From positions 21,240,138 through 21,304,137 of the forward strand of contig NC_092697.1 in the NCBI RefSeq assembly GCF_964275005.1: a stretch of DNA of 64,000 nucleotides, written 5' to 3'. The notes under the pieces are model-generated. The model saw nothing but the letters and a program-made list of their open reading frames with translations, did not search any database and was not told where the DNA came from. The position numbers were made by a program, and so were the translations under genes. Source of the stretch: Diadema setosum. Lineage: Eukaryota; Echinodermata; Echinoidea; Diadematoida; Diadematidae. Below are positions 22,526 to 33,681 of the stretch, one piece after another (within the stretch, counting starts at the first letter, position 1; each line of letters opens with the position of its first letter).

Positions 22526-23820
22526 AACTGTAGGTCTATCACAAGCAGAGTGAGTCCTTCCTTCTGGTTCTTGCCTTCCACAGATCCTTATTCTTCTCCT
22601 TGTGGATACCTCCCTTCCCTTTTCTACACAGAACGTGTCTTGATATCTCCTTCATGCAACCAGCCTTTTTTCTCCTTGCCTTACTCTACTGCCTTTCCAA
22701 CCCCATTCTCACTGGGTTACCTTGCCATGGTAACAGCTGGGGAGTGGAGCCAGCAATTGTAACAAAAATGGAGACAGTGTTCCTTTTCTCCTTTTCTCTT
22801 GCAAAGCTTTGAACAGAAAAAAAAAAGGCCAAGTCTTCTGCAGACTTCCAATGGCAGTTCACGTTGAATGCTCGACGTCCATCTATGCTGTTGGAGTTGC
22901 GCTCTGCTATGAATGCATCATGCTCTATGCAATTTTCTAAAAGTAAAATGTACCTGTACTAATTTGTTTTGCATCAAATTCCTTTCTAGTCATGCTGTAA
23001 TTTGTCTGCCATGTGGTGGCTTGCTTTAATTTTCAATACACAATATGTAATATGTATTCACAGAACAACTTAAAACAAAGGCGGCAGGGTTGTCCGTGAT
23101 TTATTGTTCCATGTTATATGTCTGGACAAAGTAACTAAAAGTTGAAAATATCTCCATAGCCCATTATTTGATTGACAGCTTATAAAATCCTCATATCAAA
23201 TTTGGTTTATCTAGGCATTTATGATGAAGGTTGCATTGAATATTCTGGCCAACTAGATATCTTGCATCAGTGCATAAAACCACATACGATTCAACGGACG
23301 AGATATATTGAGGGAATTCACAATGGCTTGTAAACACTCGTCAGAGCCTTCTTTCCAAGATCATGTGATCAGTCATCCTTCACAGTGGGCATAGCATATC
23401 CAACACATGAAAACAGCAGGTAAGCAGCAACTCTGTGAAGTGGTGTCTGAAAGAGAAAAGACACAAATATCCTTCAATTTACAGATTCATGTACAATTCT
23501 GATCTCAATTCCCCTACTTCCCACGACCCCTCTTATTTTTTTCAATGTTTTTGGGAATAAAACTCATCTAACAAGTAAATTGCCTTATCACAACCCACAA
23601 TAGTTTGGCTAAAAATCATAACTTGGTATTTTGTTTGTTTGTGTTGGAAGGGATTTATCTTTAAAATCAGTGATTTTAACCAAATGTCATCAAAACTTTA
23701 TACCAAGTCAACTTGTTCATTTTTTCATCTTATAAAGTACATGTACAGATACCTCATGCGATGTTGCCCTGAACTTATTGCTGTAAAAAGAAAGGCACGG
23801 TAAGTACCAAGTACAGCTAT

Positions 23821-23842
23821 AGACAGACAGACAGACAGACAG
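23821..23842. repeat. (GACA)n microsatellite
   Basis: About five perfect AGAC units. It is the only notable simple repeat in 22.5-24.5 kb, a stretch where I see no gene or element with two readable ends. Two near-identical 35-bp lines (AAGATCTTTTAAAGATTCTA and AAGATCTTTTAAAAATTCTA) form a small tandem duplication near 24218-24290. Confidence 0.8.
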
Positions 23843-24587
23843 CCTGAAAGCACAATGCCATTCCTAGGCTGTTAATAGGAATTTGCATTTTGATCTCTAT
23901 GGCATCATACCTGCAATTTACAATTGATGTTTAAAATTTTGGCAAGTTTTCTAAGAATATAATTATGTTGATACATGATTGTTATACATGTACACTCACC
24001 AATGTCTTCACTTACAGAATTTACTCAGTCGTTTTTGTTCTGGAGATTCTTCTCCCCTTACAGTTAAAATCTAACCATGTATTTTTAAGGAAATAAGCAT
24101 TGGGAAAATGTGGCACTGGCACAATGGGGGTCACCCCTTGATTTGCCATTACCCCAACAAACCTGAACGGTACACTCACTAATTTATTTACTCATAGCAT
24201 TCTTTGATCTTCAATAGAAGATCTTTTAAAGATTCTATTTTTGGGATGCTTGAAAAGGAAGATCTTTTAAAAATTCTATTTTGGGGGATGCTTGGCCAAA
24301 TTGGGCAAGCAAAAAGTTTTGAAGCAAGCCTTTTTTCACTTTTCTCCCTTACAAACCCACTAAGCCAACTATAAAGAAGCCCAAAGTGTTCTGCAACAAT
24401 TTGAAAAGAATTTGAAAAATGTGAAAAGTTACATAGCACCCTGCAAGAGGGTGTGAAAAATTAGGTTAGTTTCATTGTTTCACAAGGTGCAACGTACCAG
24501 GTACACATTGTGTGATGTTCATTGCATGTTTATGTGGCTTTAGCCATATCCAGCCTAGTCTCCTCTGTTGTAAACTTTGTACAATCT

Positions 24588-24835
24588 AGTCACACACGTG
24601 TGGCTCCTACTTCGGCCATGATGGATACAATCACAGGCATGTAGCTGTATACATTTTTTTTTCTTTTTTTTTCTTTTTTTTTTTTTTTTGGGGGGGGGGG
24701 GGGTTGGGCAGTGTATACAGCCACATGTGTGTGTCTTTACCATCCAGACACATGCATGTGGTTGTATTCACGGCCCAAGTGGCTTGATACAGCCACACGC
24801 ATGTGACTAGACTGTATCCAAGCACACATGTCTAC
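24588..24835. repeat. Cluster of CCACAC..GTGTGG palindromes, copy 1
   Basis: Repeated half-palindromes occur here: CACACGTGTGGCTCC, ACAGCCACATGTGTGTGTCT, TTTACCATCCAGACACATG, ACAGCCACACGCATGTGACT. The line GTCTTTACCATCCAGMCACA is shared with clusters at 28176-28290 and 29535-29645. A poly-T/poly-G run interrupts it at 24655-24703. It appears to be a diverged dispersed repeat, not a gene. Confidence 0.5.
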
Positions 24836-25608
24836 CGCTGTAGGCTTGCTATCGCTGCAGCCACGTCAACATGTAATGTGAAATCTACATCACACACTGA
24901 CTTGCAAAGCTAGGAAAATTTCCTAAATCTTTATTCTTTGAAGACAACTTTGTTTACAAACAATATTCTATACTCCCTTCTATTTTAATCATCTTTGTTT
25001 TATAATAAAGATTGATTTGATATCAACAGCTGCATAACAACTGATTGGGGAATAACTGATTTGTGATTGATAAGGCCAAAGAGCAATCACATTTACGCAT
25101 TTAAGCAATGATGGCGTCTTGATACATTGTGCAATTTATCGTGGGGACTTTGGCTATTTATGCAGGATATGAACAGCACGTAAATGTGAACACGTGCACA
25201 CTGAAGTGTGTGTATATTCTCTGAAGTACATTCAGTAAAAAAAAAACAAAAAAACCTGTACCAAGGTTCTACCTCCCTGGCCAAAATTTGACGGTGCGCA
25301 AAGGCATAGGTTTCTACATGTAGCAGGTGGTTGAATTGTGGACGGCTTGCTTTACTGCTTCCTTGTACTTTGAGTACATACAGCACCACGTATAGCAGAC
25401 CCTATGACAGCATACAACAGGAACACATGGTATTGATATCCGATCTATATATCAGCATGCATGCTCTCGATCTCACGCTTGCAATGTTGGTGTTGTGGTG
25501 GTCAAACTCGTAATAGAACGAGGGCATGCAGCATGCGTGGGACTGCAAATGTACACAAATGCCTGTGTGGAAGGGTAGCAAGTCACCATGCGATCACTTA
25601 TGCACGCA

Positions 25609-26099
25609 TAGCCTTTTGTCAAGGCCCTCTCGCTGTAAATGGGCAAGCGAAGCGAGCCCAGCCGAGCGCACCAGCGCGAGGGCCTTTTGAGATCTGCTTC
25701 ACAGATTATTATTCATGACACGTGAACCCTTCTGAATACTCATTTTATCGGGTTCCGGTCAACCAATGGAATGGCGCGCTCCCCAAATCCTCAGTCTTGG
25801 TGTTGTCACGCCTGTTCGCATGCATCACTGACCACCCGCAGAGGTCTGCCACAGAACTCTACACACTCTGTGTGTGTAGAGTTCTGTGAGGTCTGCGGCG
25901 TGCATTCGCTCCATTCAAATCGGGTTTGAGCAGACAGACACGCTAATTGGTCGACTTTTGCTCCTGAAATCGGGGAGCAAAAGTCGGTAATTCAAAGGGC
26001 TAACAAAAGGATGCGAAGCAGATCTCAAAAGGCCCTCGCGCAACCCCACTCAGCTGGGCTCTCTTCACTATACAGCGAGAGGGCCTTGACAAAAGGCTA
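25609..26099. mobile_element. Mutator-like MITE with 9-bp target duplication
   Basis: Ends TAGCCTTTTGTCAAGGCCCT...CGCTGTA and the exact inverse are flanked by ATGCACGCA at 25600-25608 and 26100-26108. Second inner stems (AAAAGGCCCTCGCG / CGCGAGGGCCTTTTGAGATC) extend the foldback. A 9-bp duplication and long termini fit MULE-derived elements. A 39-bp hairpin with its own duplication is inserted at 25850. A shorter relative is at 32419-32542. Confidence 0.8.
25850..25888. mobile_element. 39-bp perfect hairpin with 8-bp target duplication
   Basis: CACAGAACTCTACACAC, a 5-nt loop (TCTGT) and the exact inverse GTGTGTAGAGTTCTGTG. AGGTCTGC lies immediately outside both ends (25842-25849, 25889-25896). 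It is nested inside the Mutator-like MITE. It shares its outer 11 bp (CACAGAACTCT) with the hairpin at 30670. An 8-bp duplication is the hAT or P-element length; termini only loosely resemble hAT ends. Confidence 0.8.
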
Positions 26100-26561
26100 A
26101 TGCACGCACAGATCACATGCAGTGTGACGACACAGCAGGGGAGTGGCTTCTGCACTTGTTACGCATATTTCCTAACCGCAGTACGCTCATTATCTGATCA
26201 CTGGAGACCTGCAAGCGTATGCAACTTTTCAGTGTTGTCTGCAAACATGATTTGGACATTTTTTTGTGCATACTTTGTCAAAAAAGGTTGTATAATAGTA
26301 CTGTGATTTGACAGGTAAACTTCTTGACACAGACACATTATTTTGCCATGAAATTTGAAACATGTCTTAATTATGTAATTCTCTTTCATATTTAAAATAG
26401 TTCACAATCTACTTTTCAAGGAATTTCAAAAATTACAAAAACATTCCAGACACCCTAGAAGAAAGCAGGATAGTCACTGACACATAAATAAGTAGATAGA
26501 AAGACTTACAAAGTAGAACTTGTTACATTTTGCTGAGCAACTCCAAGCCAAGGTGTTAATA

Positions 26562-27080
26562 GCCGGGTTCACACGTACACATTAGCGGGATGACGATCGC
26601 GATGCTCATCCCGAGTTTTTTTGCGAGCGTCCACACGTACCAAATTATCCCGCTAATTGCCGATAGAGATAACAGCAAAGCCTGCAAACTGGGTCACACA
26701 GCGCCCTTCTCTATCACTGCCTGCGCGCACTTACCTTTGTCCATTGTCTTTTACGCGTCAGTGGTGTGGTTCGCGTGCTGTTGTTGTACTCCAGAGGTGA
26801 AGGACCTCTTCGCAGAGGCCTCGCTGTTGTGATGTGCGTATTGCATGATGGGATGTAAAAACTCGAGATTCTAATCCCGACCGTTCACACGTACCAGCGC
26901 GGCGCCAATTATCCCGCTAATTGAGGAACCAGCGCAAGATTTCTTGGGATTAGCATCGCGATGCTTATCCCGCTAATTTTCGGGTTTTTTCTGTCCACAC
27001 GTGCAAAAAACTCGGGATGACGATCGCGATGCAAATCTCGAGATTTGTATCCCGCTAATTGGTGTACGTGTGAACCCGGC
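26562..27080. mobile_element. Foldback MITE (GCCGGGTTCACACGTACAC ends)
   Basis: GCCGGGTTCACACGTACAC at the left and GTGTACGTGTGAACCCGGC at the right are inverted, with TAATA on both sides (26557-26561, 27081-27085). The inside is packed with repeated ATCCCGCTAATT and GATGACGATCGCGATGC blocks in both orientations. No coding frame is credible. The superfamily is not assigned. Confidence 0.7.
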
Positions 27081-28030
27081 TAATAGGACAAGAAGAAGAA
27101 CTATCATGTAAGATCCTATCCAACTCGTACTACCGGTACAAGTCTAGATACTAGATGTCTGGAAACTACAAATCTAGGATATAGCCTAGAAATCTAGTCA
27201 AGATGTATCTACCGTGTACGTACGAAACGTAGTAGACACTACCTGATCACTATTGATGAAGAATGGTCTAGCTAGACTAGATCTAGGGCTCTTTATGATG
27301 CATTAGTAGACATAGCATTGACTAGAGCCAAGAAAATTTACCCAGTCTCTGTGCGGTAAGCTTACCAGTATTCGGGCACCTACAATGTACCACAATACAG
27401 TCACTTATCACTACTCACAAGCCAGCAAATTCTATTATCACAACACACGCGAATCACATCATTTCAAATACTGGCACTGTCGTTCATAAGAGGAAGTCCC
27501 TTAGTCACCTCCGAAAATCCATCAAAAATCTCATATTTTGCTGTCAAAAATGCAAAATCAGCACAACCTTTCCAAAGCAAGAGAGAATCAAGCCCAGTTT
27601 AGAGAATCAGAGTCATGTAAAAAGCACTTAAAGCAATATGCCATTCTCTTGCAAGATTTTCTCCTTATTGCAAGCTCAGAGTGTGATGGTGCTGGCAAAA
27701 ATGCAAAAGAAAAACAACATCTCCATACATGCTGATACAGTGACTAAATGCATCAGGCAAGAATTCAGTCACCAATGGGCGGCACAACATCCCCGAGCAA
27801 TGCGACCTTGCACCAAAAAGGTATGGCGCAGCGCATTTTTCAGCAGCCTTGCATGCGCATTGACACTGGACGCTGCACATCGCCTGACCGAATTCTGATT
27901 GCGTTGACAGGATTCTGGTTGGTTATCATAGCCATAATTACTTTGTTGGATTGCCTTTTATGATGTAGAACAAAATCAAAATTGAGATAAAAGAAGTCTG
28001 ATCACTTTGATATATTTAAAACAACGCAAG

Positions 28031-28290
28031 TCGCCCATGATTCGACTACAATGCCGTCAAAAGTTTGACCGCCTGCTACATGTAAAAACCTATGTGCTTT
28101 TGCGCACAGTCAAACCTTAAGCACAGGAGGTTAAACTTTGGGGCAGGTGCCAATAAGTTACAAAAGGCAGCGTATACAACCACACGTGTGTCTTTACCAT
28201 CCAGCCACACAAGTGTGGGTGTAGCCATGGTACAGCCACAGGTCACTGGATACAGCCACACGTGTGCATACTGCAGGGCCGGCAGAACCG
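28031..28290. repeat. Dispersed repeat with CCACAC..GTGTG palindromes, copy 2
   Basis: CAAGTCGCCCATGATT, GACCGCCTGCTACATGTAAA and GCTTTTGCGCACAG recur at 29663-29780 (CAAGTCGCCCATGATT, GACCACCTGCTACATGTAAA, GCTTTTGCACACGG). Both copies carry TACAGCCACACGTGTG-type palindromes and the line TCTTTACCATCCAGCCACAC. The open frames seen here are antisense readings of these repeats. Confidence 0.6.
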
Positions 28291-28392
28291 GGGGAGGGTT
28301 CATGGATTTACAGAGGTCGGTTTTGTATGGACTACAACTGAGGTTGTTCTTGAAAGAATGGAATTTTCAGTGTTGATCTGCTGGTTGTCAAA

Positions 28393-28610
28393 ATGGCAAG
28401 AAACAAAGGGAAAATGCATCTGCTTCGGGAAGAAAGCCTAGGGTAATTGAACTATGACAGGCAGGTAAAAGCATTAGAGAAGTTGCACAGATACTAAACA
28501 GAAAAAGACAAAAAGTAAAGATTCGTTACAGCCACCTGGGCTAAAAAGGAATAATGTCATCTCTCAGACAGGAAGCGGAAGGCCAAGAAGAGCGAATTGA
28601 CTGTCCAAGC
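28393..28610 (+). pseudogene. Decayed Tc1-type transposase, N-terminal helix-turn-helix region
   Basis: The plus strand opens with an ATG at 28393 (MARNKGK). A second frame then reads ASASGRKPRVIEL, a stop, QAGKSIREVAQILNRKRQKV, KIRYSHLG, and a third gives SQTGSGRPRRAN. The line AGKSIREVAQILNRKRQKV is the N-terminal HTH of Tc1-family transposases (family pattern AGKSIREIAKILNRSRSTV), and SGRPRR is the following AT-hook-like GRPR motif. At least one stop and two frameshifts break it, and the catalytic DDE part is absent. It is a DNA-transposon relic with no function expected. Confidence 0.75.
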
Positions 28611-29534
28611 AATTTTTTTTTTTTTACTGCTTTTGTAAACAACAATGTTATAAAAAATCACTGGGGAAGCAGCTCATAACTGGTAAATCTTAGATATGAA
28701 CACAATTCTGTATTCTCTGCTCGTCTTTTCTCCTCATTTTGTTTTGTTGGTCTTGTCACAAACATTCATCTGTTTCAATCGTAAGTTTTATAGAAGAAGA
28801 TCCTCCCATTCCAGGCCGGCCAGCAGCACAGCCACATGCACCGACTGCTTTTGTGTACCCTATGCGGCACTTAGTCAGAGAATATGCACGTGTTGTAGTG
28901 GTGCTGGGCACAAGGCTCCGAGCGCTGCTTGCTACTGTAAGAGTGAATGTTTAGCTAGTTCGCATACATGTATATATGTACAGCATGTACAAAATTGTAT
29001 GATATGCCAAGCCCTGGTCTTGTTACATCCCAAGATGCCATTGTGGAGTTGTCCCCGGCCCAGCCCGGCCCGGCCCAATCAATTGTAACTTTGGTTGATT
29101 CTAAATTCATCTTATGAAATAAAGAAAATAAGAATGGGAAAAAAATGTACATGTAGGAAAATAAAGATGTCTAGAACTTAGAAGGTAGAACATCTATGAT
29201 AAAATATTACATGAGGTTAGAATCTATTATACTTCATCGCTTTGCGGGCAATACACTTGTACATTGCATACTGCTGCACGATCAAACCCCTGTCTTTCTT
29301 ATCTTTTCTACTCTTTGCCTTTGTTTACTCTGTTGGTTCTTGTACGCTGTCTCTGGCTCGACTCCTGACCACATTAGTATATGATGATTAGTGTATCGCT
29401 AAAATTTCTTTCTGCGAATCAAATGCAGTTCTCCAGGACTGGAGGAAGTCAACAAAAGAAGAATACCTGGTAAGTTGACGTGGTGGCTACACCCCATACG
29501 CGATATCAAGCTTCTCCATGTGTATGGATATGTA

Positions 29535-29850
29535 CAATACACATGAGTGTGCCTGTATCTCGTGACTCGGGCCATGTCTACAACCACACTCATGTGGCTG
29601 GATGGTAAAGACACATGCGTGTGGTTGCATACACTTTGAAGTTTGATATAATTTGACATAACACAAGTCGCCCATGATTTGTAGATTCGATGACCACCCC
29701 GTCCAAAATTTGACCACCTGCTACATGTAAAAATCTAGAAGTTTTTAGAACTGTCTATGTGTGCTTTTGCACACGGTTGAACCTTGGCATGGGAAGGCGA
29801 ACCTTGGTGCAGAAGGTGCGGGTACCGATGAGTTATAAAAATATTGCAGA
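29535..29850. repeat. Dispersed repeat with CCACAC..GTGTG palindromes, copy 3
   Basis: This is a relative of 28031-28290 in which the palindrome cluster is inverted: CCACACTCATGTGGCTGGAT then GGTAAAGACACATGCGTGTG. It is followed in direct orientation by CAAGTCGCCCATGATT and the CTGCTACATGTAAA line. The mixed orientation suggests rearrangement between copies. Confidence 0.55.
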
Positions 29851-30139
29851 AAAGTCAAATAATCAAATTCTGGTAGATTCACCCAAGAACTACAGTCTAG
29901 ATCCAATAATTTCAATAGATTTGGGAAAATGGAATATTAGGAAAGAACAAGAAGTTGTAACATGTCTTACATTAAACAGTTTATAAATTCGTACTCATAG
30001 TATAGTTTGACCTACATGTACTACTCATTGATCACTTTTAGATTTTAATACTTGTATCTTAGAAAATATCCCTCAGTTTCACCTTAAAGGACAAGTTCAC
30101 CTTCATTAACATAAGGATTAAGAGAATGCAGCAATATTA

Positions 30140-30890
30140 GGCCAAAAAAAAAAAAAAAAAATTGTTGCATTGGCGTAACATAATATTTTCAAATAGGGTC
30201 GGTCGGGCGGATTTTTTTTTTTGCTACCTGCATTTTACGTGTATAACTCGTGCTCAGTAAACAGTTACAACTGCTGCACCGTATGTGCTGTGTTCATCTA
30301 TTCTACAAATCATTTATGAGGCCGATATTACTCGAATTATACCCCTTCACAGAATTTAAAGATGTTGAAATCTCTATCCTGAATGTTTTCACTTCATATT
30401 TTACTATTTTGACTTAGATAAGATAGATGCAAATTGACCCATATGTACGATCTTTTCATCGCACACGGCGATCTCTATTACAGTCCCACATATACAGATT
30501 CGTGTAAGTTCTCCACACAAGAAACCTATGGCAAAACTGTGCACAATACATTGCAGTCTGAATGCTAAGTATACACTGTATAAATCTTGAGTACGCGTCC
30601 GTGTTGGAAACAGATGACCTACTGATCAAGCGAGGCGCTAGGCTATGCGAGGCGCTAGCGAGATCTCTCCACAGAACTCTTACACAGTGTAAGAGTTCTG
30701 TGGATCTCTCCCTCGTACATCCGATATCCCCAGAGCCGTTTCCACTTCCGGGTTTTTTGCGATCACGATCGCAGTCAAGAAGATACTTGATATCGATAGC
30801 AAAAAAAAATAATAAAAAAACATAGGGTCGGCGGAATTTTTAGGGTCGGGCGGGTTACGCCAATGCAACAATTTTTTTTTTTTTTTGGCC
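30140..30890. mobile_element. PIF/Harbinger-type MITE, copy 2 (TTA duplication)
   Basis: GGCC-poly-A and poly-T-GGCC ends are flanked by TTA (30137-30139, 30891-30893), inserted into the TTAA element at its sequence GCAATATTAG. It is the reverse complement of 13009-13719. After removing the 33-bp hairpin and its 8-bp duplication, the length is 710 bp against 711. Internal identity is high, suggesting recent spread. Confidence 0.87.
30670..30702. mobile_element. 33-bp perfect hairpin with 8-bp target duplication
   Basis: CACAGAACTCTTACAC, one A, and GTGTAAGAGTTCTGTG. GATCTCTC lies on both sides (30662-30669, 30703-30710). The sister MITE at 13 kb carries one uninterrupted GAGAGATC at the matching place (near 13185-13195), so this is a genuine insertion that happened after the two MITE copies separated. 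Confidence 0.85.
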
Positions 30891-31599
30891 TTAGCAAAAC
30901 ACATCCGTGAAAGTTTGAGGAAAATTGGACAATCGATGCAAAAGTTATGAATCTTTAAAACTTTTGTGTTGGAACCACTGGATGAGGAGAAGGCTCGTGA
31001 TGTCATATGAGTACAACAGTATAAAGAAAATGTAAAGAAAATTCAACATATTTTCACTTTTTTTTCGCATAATAAAAGAGCACTTGACTTGCCTCTTTCT
31101 AAAGGAAATGGGAGTAATATTACCCATAACATATGTCAGTAACGAGTCAAGGGAATGTGTACTTTTTTCAAACAATGAAATTTTGTGAAATTCTCTTTAT
31201 ATTTTCCTATATTGTTGTACGCATGTGACATCATACACTGCAGTAGTCTTTTCATCCAGCGGTGACTGCACAAAAACTTCAAAAATTCATAACTTTTGAA
31301 TGGATTGTCCGATTTTCCTCAAACTTTCAATGATGTGTTCTACTAATATTGCTACATTCTCTCAATCCTTATGTTAATGAAGGTGAACTTGTCCTTTAAT
31401 TTCATTCCACTCAAGGCACAAAATACCGCAGATTCGTATCCCGGGCTCAGATTGTTGACTCGTATGATACATGCGGAATTATCGGCGTCAAACATAAGTG
31501 ACATTTTTTACTGTACACCGGCGCAAGCTCATCATTTTAATCGACCACCTGTTTTCCCATTGAAAAGCATGCAATCCAGTGAATGAGAAAATGTGTTAT

Positions 31600-31947
31600 G
31601 CCCCTGTCACACTTTGCTGGATATGGCAAGCGCATTAAAAACGAATGTTGATTTTTGACATCCGTTGATATCCGTTAAAATGCGTCACCCATTTGTTCCT
31701 CATGCATTCTGTCCTCTGGGCATGCGGTTCTTACAATTATTTGTTTCTCATGCGTTTGCGCGCGTTCCACTGTCCTGTACACAATCGCCCAAGGTGCGTT
31801 TTGTTCGGTGGCTAGACCGTGTACGTACGCTCCTCTAAAACGGAAAATGTACACTTTGTCCACTGGATTGAGAATTTAAACAACGAATGGGCAAAATCTT
31901 GCCCCTTTCTTTTACGGTGGGCCTATCTGACAAAGTGTGACAGGGGC
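31600..31947. mobile_element. Foldback MITE (GCCCCTGTCACACTTTG ends)
   Basis: GCCCCTGTCACACTTTG and CAAAGTGTGACAGGGGC are exact inverses enclosing 348 bp with no coding frame. The ends resemble those of 46224-46777 (GCCCCAGTCACATA), suggesting one superfamily. No clear target duplication is visible. Confidence 0.65.
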
Positions 31948-32418
31948 TTTAACAATAATTACGTGAACATTTCAATACTAATGCAGATTCTCTTCAATTC
32001 ACTTTTCCTCCTGTTTCTGGGGGATCCTGAGCTTATTTACCTGTATCCCCCTAATTTCTCTTGATCTGTATTCATGTTCGAGTGTTCCAGCATATTGCGC
32101 CCTAACCCCAGGGCGCTCCTTATGCTGTGGGAGCGCCCCGAGTTGAAAGAGTGCTGTCACTCAACATTGGAAGACAAACCCAAATTAGTTACAGTACGTA
32201 TTTCACCAGCAAAAGGCTTTTATACTCTACATAAGTCTCTTATCTAATTCATACTTGCCGTTCACTTGCACACTTTGAAACTGATCCTTCGCTCTTGAAA
32301 AGACATTTTTCTAGGAGTCCATCTCCATTCTCCCCGTTCCTTCGTTTTTTTAAACAACCTTTGTGAAGGCACATAGCGCACTGGCGATATGAATATGCAT
32401 GAAAGGCGCAATGTTTTC

Positions 32419-32542
32419 ACCTTTGGACAAGGCCCTTTCACTTTCACGCTGTTGTGCTCAGGGACAGCTGGGATACTATGTATCGCTTCTTCATTTGCCC
32501 AGAAAGCAACGCAATACAGCGAGAAGGTCTTGTGAAAAAGCT
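32419..32542. repeat. Short diverged relative of the 25.6-kb Mutator-like MITE
   Basis: The left end CTTTGGACAAGGCCCTTTC and right end ACAGCGAGAAGGTCTTGTG...AAAAAGCT resemble the termini of 25609-26099. The interior is short and unrelated. Recognition rests on about 20 bp per end. Confidence 0.4.
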
Positions 32543-33119
32543 ACATTGAACTCTGGTTAGTGAATGCGCACAGGTTTCAAATCCCGTCGAACTGAGCAGT
32601 TGTCATTCTCACAGATTCCTCTTGACCAGATCATTTAAAGTCTCTAATATTTTCAGAAAGGAACTACGTACTAGAGGAGCAAAACGTTCCACAGCAAGTG
32701 TTATCAACAATTGGACCAAATAAAGTCTATACAAATTGAAGAAATTTCGAGTAATTAAGTTGGCATTTAATTGCGATACTCCCCCATACCATGACTCAAT
32801 ATCCTTCCCGACACAGCCTGAACACTTCACATTGCATTCTGTGTTTCGCAGTTTACTTGCGCCCCATCCCACACATACTGTTGATTTTGTGAGAAAGCCA
32901 TTGCATGAGGGTGGTCGATCTAAAAATAGGTGGTCGATGAGTGTAGTTCTAGATCTAGTAGACTTCTACTATATCTTAGTTAAGACCTGACCTCGGCCTC
33001 TGTCTGTCGTGTCGAGTCTTTCTAATCATCATGCTAATTCGAATCGTAGATCTTTTCTATATGTAGATCTAGGCCCTAATGAATGAATAGCAATGTTATC
33101 ACTACCACTTGCTAAATAG

Positions 33120-33681
33120 TAACTATACACAGCCCAGTCGCTGTACATGGTACGTCGCGACAGGGCTGTACGAGCGCGACCACCAACCACTAGGAGAGCG
33201 ACGTAATCGTATCACGATAGCTTTGAATTTTGATACTTAACATCATTTTTGTCACCTCAAACTCATCGAGTATACTCTTCAATATTTACTCTACATCTGA
33301 TACTCTCAGTATTCAAATGTACGCAACGAAACTTACTGAAATTGATCATCATATCCAGCATGTCCACACGGTACACAATCTTTCACGCCAGGCCTAACTA
33401 TACACAGCCCAGTCGCTGTACATGGTACGTCGCGCGTACCATGTACAGCGACTGGGCAATTTCGGTAAGTTTCATTGCGTACATTTGAATACTGATAGCA
33501 TCAGATGTAGAGTAAATATTGAAGAGTATACTTGATGAGTTTGAGGTGACAAAAATGATGTTAAGTATCAAAATTCAAAGCTATCGTGATACGATTACGT
33601 CGCTCTCCTAGTGGCTGGTGGTCGCGCTCGTACAGCCCTGTCGCGACATACCATGTACAGCGACTGGGCTGTGTATAGTTA
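33120..33681. repeat. Large palindrome (two arms of about 225 bp)
   Basis: The arm from TAACTATACACAGCCCAGTC (33120) to ACGAAACTTACTGAAATT (about 33347) is repeated inverted from AATTTCGGTAAGTTTCATTG (33455) to GACTGGGCTGTGTATAGTTA (33681) with few differences. The spacer carries a third copy of the terminal block (near 33398-33434) facing a fourth, inverted one (33435-33454). A related line, CACAGCCCTGTCGCTGTACA, is at 36043. No coding frame is present. Confidence 0.75.

Larger units (their letters stand above)
30088..31395. mobile_element. TTAA-type foldback MITE, copy 4, outermost of a second triple nest
   Basis: Ends AGGACAAGTTCACCTTCATT and AATGAAGGTGAACTTGTCCT are exact inverses flanked by TTAA (30084-30087, 31396-31399). 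The body shares AAATTGGACAATCGATGCAA and GTTGGAACCACTGGATGAGG with copies 1-3, but the termini are a different subfamily. The Harbinger-type MITE at 30140-30890 interrupts it. Confidence 0.8.

Noticed and set aside
26562-27080. Assignment of the foldback to a named superfamily
   Set aside because: The apparent 5-bp TAATA duplication could be shortened or lengthened by moving the terminus one base, so no class is supported.
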